11,347 bases of DNA from an uncultured bacterium (lineage in GTDB: Bacteria > Verrucomicrobiota > Kiritimatiellia > RFP12 > UBA1067): the NCBI GenBank assembly GCA_900547945.1, contig URIT01000109.1:1-11347 (forward strand). The letters are read 5' to 3'. Below, piece after piece: positions 7,513 to 11,347 of the stretch. A program made the translations under genes and the position numbers. A model generated the notes under the pieces. That model made no database searches. It had not been told where the DNA came from and worked only from the letters and a program-made list of their open reading frames with translations. Each line of letters begins with the position of its first letter. Positions within the stretch are counted from its first letter, which is position 1.

Positions 7513-7523
7513 GGAGGCGTTGC

Positions 7524-9227
7524 ATGAAGAAGGTCATGAAGAAATCCGTGGTCCTGTTCTGCCTGGTTGCGGGCGGAGTGTTCGCGGCGGAGAAGAAGGC
7601 GGCGAAGCCCGAGCTTGTCGCGACGGTGGAGCTGGCGCCCTTTGGCGACATCTCGAAGAAGGTCGTCGAGCTGGGGACGATGGTCAACAATCCGCTTCTC
7701 CCCGCGCTCCTGATCGGCGCGGGGCAGGAACGTCTTGCCCAGACGTACGGGCGCTTCCGGAGCGATGCGCCGATGTACGGGTTCGTCTATGCGAGCACGA
7801 CGGACGACACTGAGATCGTGGTCGTCTACCCAAGCGTGGATGGTCCGGCGCAGATGCTGCTGGGCCATCCCGGCGCGACGAAGGACGACGACGGGATGCT
7901 CCACCTGCCTGCGGACGAGCAGAATCCGGACGCGCGCGCGGTGATGTTCACCGGGGACCGGCGCTTCTGCGCGATTGCGCCGTCTGCGGTATTGGCCCGG
8001 CGCGCGCTGGAGGACTTCGCCGCCCGCACCGTGCGCACGGAGGCCGTGCGTCCGCTCGTACGCATCGACGTCACGGCGGCGGGGCTGCGGACGCGCGCGG
8101 AGTTTGCGTCCTTTGCGGGCGCGACGGCCGCACTTGACCTGACGGACAAGGGGCTGACCGTTGAGGGACGCCTTGCGGCGCGGCCGGGCGCGTCCGCGCT
8201 CGTCGGCGCGGGCGATGCGCTGCCCGCCGGGGCGCTCGACCGTCTTCCCGCCGGGGCGCCCCTCTTCGGGGCGATGATGGCGCGCCTGGCGTGCGGCACG
8301 TCGTCGGAGGCCGCGTTCCGCGCGGATCTGGAGGCCGCCGCCGCGCAGATCCAGACGAATCTTGCCGCGTTCGTGCAGGGAGACGCGAAGACGAAGGCGT
8401 ATGCGCCGCTTGCGCGCGAGGCGGCGGACGCGCTCGTGGCGCTTCTGCGCGAGGGCGCGTCCTATCCGGCGGCGGCGGACTGGACGGGGAGCGCGCTCGT
8501 GTTCGACGCGCAGCTGCGCCCCGCGTTCGTCTCCGCCGGCGCGTCGGCGGCGGCGCACAAGGCGGTCGCGGCGACGACGGCGTTCTTCGACCGCCTTGCG
8601 CGGGCCTTTGCGCGGCAGTGGCCGGGGAGGAAGATCCTCGTGAAGGCGGAGACGGGCTTCGTCGTCGACTGGGCGGAGGCGATCGACATCGGCGCGACGG
8701 TTTCGGGCCTTGCGGACGACAAGGAGACAAAAAAGGCGTTGGCGACGGCCAGGAAGACCGTGGCGACCGTCCTCGGCGACACGAAGACGGTCCTCGTCTA
8801 CAAGGCCGACGGTACGTGGATCGGGTCGCGCGTGTCCGCGCCCGGCTTCACGCCGCCGAAGGGGAAGCCGACGGGCGAGGCGCACGTGGCGGAGGCCCTG
8901 CCGGAGACGGCGGCGGCGCGTCCCGGCGCGGTGTTCTACTGTTCCCTCTACGGCCTTGTGCGCGAGGCCGTGCTGCCCCTTATGGCGCGCGTCGCCTCCG
9001 AGAAGGACGCGAAGCAGTACGGGGCGATGATCGCGGCGATGCCGGCTGCGGCGCCGAACAGCGCCGTCGCGGGCGCGTTCTGGGCCGAAAAGGACGGTTC
9101 CTGCCGGGGGCTTCTGCGGATCACGGCGAACGAGCTGAAGAACTTCGGCGCCGCGTTCAATGCGTTCACGGCGGCGTCCCTGTCGTCCGCGCTCGACACG
9201 GACGACGACGACGAGGACGACGAGTAG
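7524..9227 (+). CDS. Exported alanine-rich protein of unknown function with an acidic tail
   Basis: I do not recognise this 567-residue protein. The N-terminus MKKVMKKSVVLFCLVAGG followed by VFAAEKK is a Sec signal peptide, with likely cleavage after Ala21. The one cysteine in it (13) lacks a lipobox context, so this is probably not a lipoprotein. The mature part has no further clear membrane segment. It alternates beta-like stretches (TEIVVVYPSV, 96-105; KILVKAETGFVVDW, 370-383) with Ala-rich helices (263-310, 335-365). This layout is loosely reminiscent of DUF3352-like surface proteins, but I cannot confirm that. It ends in an almost purely acidic decapeptide, DTDDDDEDDE, which might bind cations. 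The ATG at 7524 sits six bases after a strong GAGGAGG; an ATG four codons later would also leave a signal peptide. It lies between rny and the pyrophosphatase, probably in the same transcript. Confidence 0.85.
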   Translation: MKKVMKKSVVLFCLVAGGVFAAEKKAAKPELVATVELAPFGDISKKVVELGTMVNNPLLPALLIGAGQERLAQTYGRFRSDAPMYGFVYASTTDDTEIVVVYPSVDGPAQMLLGHPGATKDDDGMLHLPADEQNPDARAVMFTGDRRFCAIAPSAVLARRALEDFAARTVRTEAVRPLVRIDVTAAGLRTRAEFASFAGATAALDLTDKGLTVEGRLAARPGASALVGAGDALPAGALDRLPAGAPLFGAMMARLACGTSSEAAFRADLEAAAAQIQTNLAAFVQGDAKTKAYAPLAREAADALVALLREGASYPAAADWTGSALVFDAQLRPAFVSAGASAAAHKAVAATTAFFDRLARAFARQWPGRKILVKAETGFVVDWAEAIDIGATVSGLADDKETKKALATARKTVATVLGDTKTVLVYKADGTWIGSRVSAPGFTPPKGKPTGEAHVAEALPETAAARPGAVFYCSLYGLVREAVLPLMARVASEKDAKQYGAMIAAMPAAAPNSAVAGAFWAEKDGSCRGLLRITANELKNFGAAFNAFTAASLSSALDTDDDDEDDE

Positions 9228-9239
9228 GGAGGGATCTTC

Positions 9240-10538
9240 GTGGACGTGCGTACGATCTTCGTCTGCGGGCACCGCAATCCTGACTGCGATTCGGTCATGA
9301 GCGCCTACGCGCTCGCCGACCTGCGCCGCCGCACGGGGCTTTCCAACGTCGAGCCGCTCTGCGCCGGGCGTCTGCCGGACCGCGCGAAATGGGTGTTCGA
9401 CCGTTTCGGCCTCGTGCCGCCCGCCTCGCGCGGCGACGTCTACGTGCGCGTGCGCGACCTGATCGCGCCGGACGTGCCGATCATCTCGGCGGAGATGCCG
9501 CTCATCGACGCCCTGCGCACGCTGGAGGCCTCCGGCGAGTCGTCCCTGCCCGTCGCGGGTGCGGACGGACGCTTCCGGGGGATGCTCTCGCCCGCGAAGC
9601 TCCTTTCGCTCTTCATCGCGAAGGACGACCTTTCGCGTCCGACGGGCGAGGCCCCGCTCCACGCCTGCACGCAGGTGCTCACGGCGACGGACCGCGTCCA
9701 CGACGTGAAGCCCGCCGCGATCCGCAACGCCCACAACCACTTTCCCGTCGTGGACGAGGAGGGGCGCTTGCTCGGCACCGTGCTGAAGCGCGCGTTCGCC
9801 GAGATCCCTCCGTTCCGCATGATCCTCGTCGACCACAACGAAACGGCGCAGGGCATTCCGGGACTGGAGGAGATTCCCGTCATCGAGGTCGTCGACCACC
9901 ACCGCATCTCGTTCACCTCCACGCCCGAGCCGATCAAGTACACGGCGGACGCCGTGGGGTCCACGTGTACGCTCGTCGCGCGCATGTTCCGCGGCGCGGG
10001 GCTGCGTCCCTCGAAGGAGGTCGCGGGCGTGCTGCTCGCGGGCATCGTCGCGGATACGCTCCTCTTCCAGTCCCCCACGACGGTCGGGGAGGACCACACG
10101 TGCGCGGCGTGGCTGGAGAAGATCTGCGGGATGTCGGCGCAGAGCCTGATGGACGGCATGATGTCCGTCGCCTCCGCGCTCCATTCGATGACGCCCGAGA
10201 AGGCGGTCGACTCGGACCGCAAGACCTATTCGGAAAGCGGCTGGTCGTTCTCGCTCGCGCAGCTGGAGGAGTCCAATCTGGCCTTCTTCCACAACCAGCG
10301 CGACGCGCTGGACGCGGAGCTTGCGCGCGTGCTCGGTCAGGAGAGGCTGGACTTCGTGGCGCTCCTCGTGACGGATCCCGTGCGGGGCAATTCCGAACTC
10401 CTTTTCCGTGGCGCGGAGGTGGTGCGGCGCGCGCTCCCCTGGCGCACGGACGCGGACGGGATCTTCCTGTTGCCGGGCGTCCTCTCGCGTAAGAAGCAGC
10501 TGCTGCCCGCCATCCTCTCCACGCTCGCCACGCTCTGA
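9240..10538 (+). CDS. ppaC: CBS-domain family II inorganic pyrophosphatase (Mn-dependent, DHH type)
   Basis: Hydrolyses pyrophosphate to phosphate in the cytoplasm, pulling biosynthetic reactions forward. The 432 residues show the split DHH architecture. The first part has GHRNPDCDSV (10-19; His11, Asp15, Asp17). Two CBS domains follow (about 68-128 and 138-190, with FPVVDEEGRLLGTVL). The DHH core then resumes with VDHNE (197-201), VDHH (218-221), GSTCTLVAR and Asp272. The C-terminal DHHA2 domain ends with the substrate-binding SRKKQ (416-420). Known CBS-PPases are controlled by adenine nucleotides bound at the CBS pair; regulation here is inferred from that. The DRTGG domain found between the CBS domains in some members is absent, which matches the shorter class. 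The start is a GTG (9240) preceded by GGAGGG, 12 bases after the previous stop. The symbol is borrowed from family II enzymes without CBS domains. Confidence 0.93.
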   Translation: MDVRTIFVCGHRNPDCDSVMSAYALADLRRRTGLSNVEPLCAGRLPDRAKWVFDRFGLVPPASRGDVYVRVRDLIAPDVPIISAEMPLIDALRTLEASGESSLPVAGADGRFRGMLSPAKLLSLFIAKDDLSRPTGEAPLHACTQVLTATDRVHDVKPAAIRNAHNHFPVVDEEGRLLGTVLKRAFAEIPPFRMILVDHNETAQGIPGLEEIPVIEVVDHHRISFTSTPEPIKYTADAVGSTCTLVARMFRGAGLRPSKEVAGVLLAGIVADTLLFQSPTTVGEDHTCAAWLEKICGMSAQSLMDGMMSVASALHSMTPEKAVDSDRKTYSESGWSFSLAQLEESNLAFFHNQRDALDAELARVLGQERLDFVALLVTDPVRGNSELLFRGAEVVRRALPWRTDADGIFLLPGVLSRKKQLLPAILSTLATL

Positions 10539-10547
10539 CCGCGCTCC

Positions 10548-10565
10548 CGCGCCGCCTCCGGCGCG
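10548..10565 (+). terminator. GC hairpin after the pyrophosphatase gene
   Basis: CGCGCCG (10548-10554) pairs perfectly with CGGCGCG (10559-10565) around the tetraloop CCTC, nine bases after the stop at 10538. No T-run follows, so it would be a stem-only terminator or an mRNA 3'-end protector. It marks the likely end of the 4.7-10.5 kb unit. The stretch from here to about 10645 shows nothing else. Confidence 0.45.
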
Positions 10566-10648
10566 TGGCGCGAGTACGGAACGGCGGTCGCGCGGGGGTG
10601 CGATCCTCCCGGCGTGGCCTTTGATGGGGAAGAAGGGACTTCGAGCGG

Positions 10649-10716
10649 CGGAAACAGAAAACTTTAAAAAATCGAAAAGTGCCACTTGACAGGTGGGTGG
10701 TGCAATGTTGTAAGAT
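10649..10716 (+). promoter_or_regulatory. Strong promoter with UP-like A-tract ahead of the DUF805 leader
   Basis: A perfect TTGACA lies at 10686-10691. The best -10 is TAAGAT (10711-10716) with a long 19-base spacer; TGTAAG (10709-10714) at 17 bases is the alternative. Just upstream, 10649-10680 is strikingly A-rich (AAAACTTTAAAAAATCGAAA and flanks) in GC-rich DNA, in the place an UP element would occupy. Transcription would start near 10723. Confidence 0.6.
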
Positions 10717-10722
10717 GGGTAC

Positions 10723-10890
10723 GTTTCTTGGAAGAATTAGGAAGACGGAGCCTGTGGCGGCGTGGAGGAGGAGTCCTTTCCGGGTACTTCCTCTTCCGTG
10801 ACCCTTGTCGGGTCTCCTACAACCTCACTGGAAACACGGCAGGGGGGAACCGCCCGCTCCCTCTGCCGTACACGCAGTCGGGTGAAGAAA
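10723..10890 (+). ncRNA. Structured leader or small RNA upstream of the DUF805 gene
   Basis: About 170 non-coding bases lie between the promoter and the DUF805 start. Three hairpins can be drawn. H1 is GGAGGAGGAG (10764-10773) with TTCCTCTTCC (10788-10797), ten pairs including two G-U. H2 is GACCC (10800-10804) with GGGTC (10810-10814). H3 is CGGCAG plus GGGGG (10837-10847) with TCCCTCTGCCG (10858-10868), 11 pairs including two G-U. They can be enclosed by GCGTG (10760-10764) with CACGC (10871-10875), which contests base 10764 with H1, and by GCCTG (10750-10754) with CGGGT (10879-10883). TTTCTT (10724-10729) is complementary to AAGAAA (10885-10890), next to the ribosome site. GTCGGGT occurs twice (10807-10813, 10877-10883), allowing alternative pairing with ACCC. 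I recall candidate structured RNAs named after DUF805 genes; membership is untested. It could be a cis-regulator or an independent RNA. Confidence 0.6.
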
Positions 10891-10900
10891 GGAACAAAAA

Positions 10901-11254
10901 ATGAATTGGTACATTGATTGCTGGAAAAAGTATGCGACGTTTTCCGGGAGGGCACGGCGCAAGGAGTATTGGATGTTTGTCCTGTTTAATCTCCTTGCGT
11001 CCATTCTCGCCAATGTTTTGGATGGCATTATAGGTGTGGGATGGCCTGTTGTGTCGATCCTTTATTCACTGGCCGTCCTGTTGCCCTCATGGGCTGTGTT
11101 CGTGCGACGGCTTCACGACACGGACCATAGCGGCTGGTGGCTACTCTTCGCCTTCGTGCCGGTCATCGGAACGATCTGGTTGTTCGTCCTGCTGATACGG
11201 AACGGTTCAGAAGGAACGAACCGATACGGTGCTGATCCTAAGGCCGCCGCCTGA
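10901..11254 (+). CDS. DUF805 family small membrane protein
   Basis: A 117-residue inner-membrane protein of the DUF805 (YhaH-like) family, whose function is unknown. The family pattern is clear: an amphipathic N-terminus MNWYIDCWKKYATF, then SGRARRKEYW (15-24), membrane segments at about 24-45, 49-67 and 78-98, the loop motif RRLHDT (69-74), SGWW (77-80), and the terminal NRYG (107-110). AAAGGA (10888-10893) is seven bases before the ATG. Base use is much more AT-rich than in the upstream genes, with codons such as ATT, TTT and TAT common, which may mean later acquisition or weaker codon selection. It is preceded by its own promoter and a structured leader, so it is not part of the upstream operon. 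Confidence 0.9.
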   Translation: MNWYIDCWKKYATFSGRARRKEYWMFVLFNLLASILANVLDGIIGVGWPVVSILYSLAVLLPSWAVFVRRLHDTDHSGWWLLFAFVPVIGTIWLFVLLIRNGSEGTNRYGADPKAAA

Positions 11255-11260
11255 CATCGT

Positions 11261-11276
11261 CACCCGCCAGTGGGTG
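11261..11276 (+). terminator. Small hairpin after the DUF805 gene
   Basis: CACCC (11261-11265) pairs with GGGTG (11272-11276) around a 6-base loop, six bases after the stop. Only five pairs form and no T-run follows, so this is a weak terminator candidate. Confidence 0.25.
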
Positions 11277-11340
11277 TGGACCGGGCGTGGGGTGTGGACA
11301 GGACGTGAGGCATGGTAGGGGCCGACGTCCCCGGCGGCCC
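11272..11340. repeat. Short direct and inverted repeats at the right edge
   Basis: GGGTGTGGAC occurs at 11272-11281 and again at 11290-11299. Further right, GGGCCG (11319-11324) and CGGCCC (11335-11340) form a 6-bp inverted repeat, with an extra CG/CG pair inside after one mismatch. No open frame of note is present. The arrangement looks like an intergenic palindromic repeat element cut by the window edge. Confidence 0.4.
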
Positions 11341-11347
11341 GCGTACA

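Noticed and set aside
6807..7523. Upstream extension of the exported protein frame into rny
   Set aside because: The extension overlaps the RNase Y HD domain in another frame. The ATG at 7524 has a strong GAGGAGG and begins a textbook signal peptide.
3..10685. Very long open frames on the - strand (for example 3-2663, 2266-3873, 3825-5963, 5914-7296, 7299-10685)
   Set aside because: They lie opposite well-identified genes and have arginine-, histidine- and leucine-rich composition with no recognisable motif. They arise because GC-rich third positions remove stop codons from the opposite strand.
10723..10890. Leader RNA as SRP RNA, tmRNA or RNase P RNA
   Set aside because: The conserved SRP loop sequence, any tRNA-like end and the RNase P core are missing. 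6S RNA was also considered, but three side-by-side hairpins do not fit its single long bubble-containing helix.
10686..10904. 72-residue + strand frame starting with TTG inside the TTGACA box
   Set aside because: It begins on the promoter itself, runs through paired RNA stems, has no ribosome site and no family resemblance.

Overview
This is an 11.3-kb, GC-rich window (very high GC at third codon positions) with every confident gene on the + strand. The gene set is bacterial: Tex, class II lysyl-tRNA synthetase, a YrdC-type threonylcarbamoyl-AMP synthase, a GHKL ATPase, RNase Y, a secreted protein of unknown function, a CBS-domain family II pyrophosphatase and a DUF805 membrane protein. No ribosomal RNA or other taxonomic marker is present. 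The style (very high GC, extended -10 boxes of the form TGGTATAAT, RNase Y plus CBS-PPase, a large alanine-rich exported orphan) reminds me of the PVC group, possibly a Kiritimatiellae/Lentisphaerae-type bacterium. That placement is an impression, not a demonstration.

Layout. Positions 1-242 hold an ambiguous coding edge, a possible promoter and a 13-bp hairpin in front of tex (243-2492). A hairpin at 2511-2541 ends the tex region and overlaps the -35 box of a good sigma70-type promoter for lysS (2590-4044). tsaC (4044-4583) overlaps lysS by one base, so these two genes for translation and tRNA modification are probably translationally coupled. A second promoter, with a perfect TATAAT and an extended -10, starts a unit of a GHKL ATPase (4749-5879), rny (5881-7479, one base after the preceding stop), an exported orphan (7524-9227) and a CBS-type inorganic pyrophosphatase (9240-10538). 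A GC-rich hairpin follows.

The last 800 bases differ in character. An A-rich tract and a perfect TTGACA box precede about 170 bases of non-coding sequence that folds on paper into three good hairpins closed by longer-range pairings. Then comes a small DUF805 membrane protein gene (10901-11254) that is visibly less GC-rich than its neighbours. The window ends in short direct and inverted repeats.

Most of the window is housekeeping: RNA turnover, translation, tRNA modification and pyrophosphate removal. The items most worth a second look are the structured RNA ahead of the DUF805 gene, the short GHKL ATPase that appears to stop where larger relatives continue and is tightly coupled to RNase Y, the unidentified exported protein, and an unusual residue in the lysine pocket of LysRS. 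I see no CRISPR array, insertion sequence, tRNA or rRNA, and no convincing defence island.
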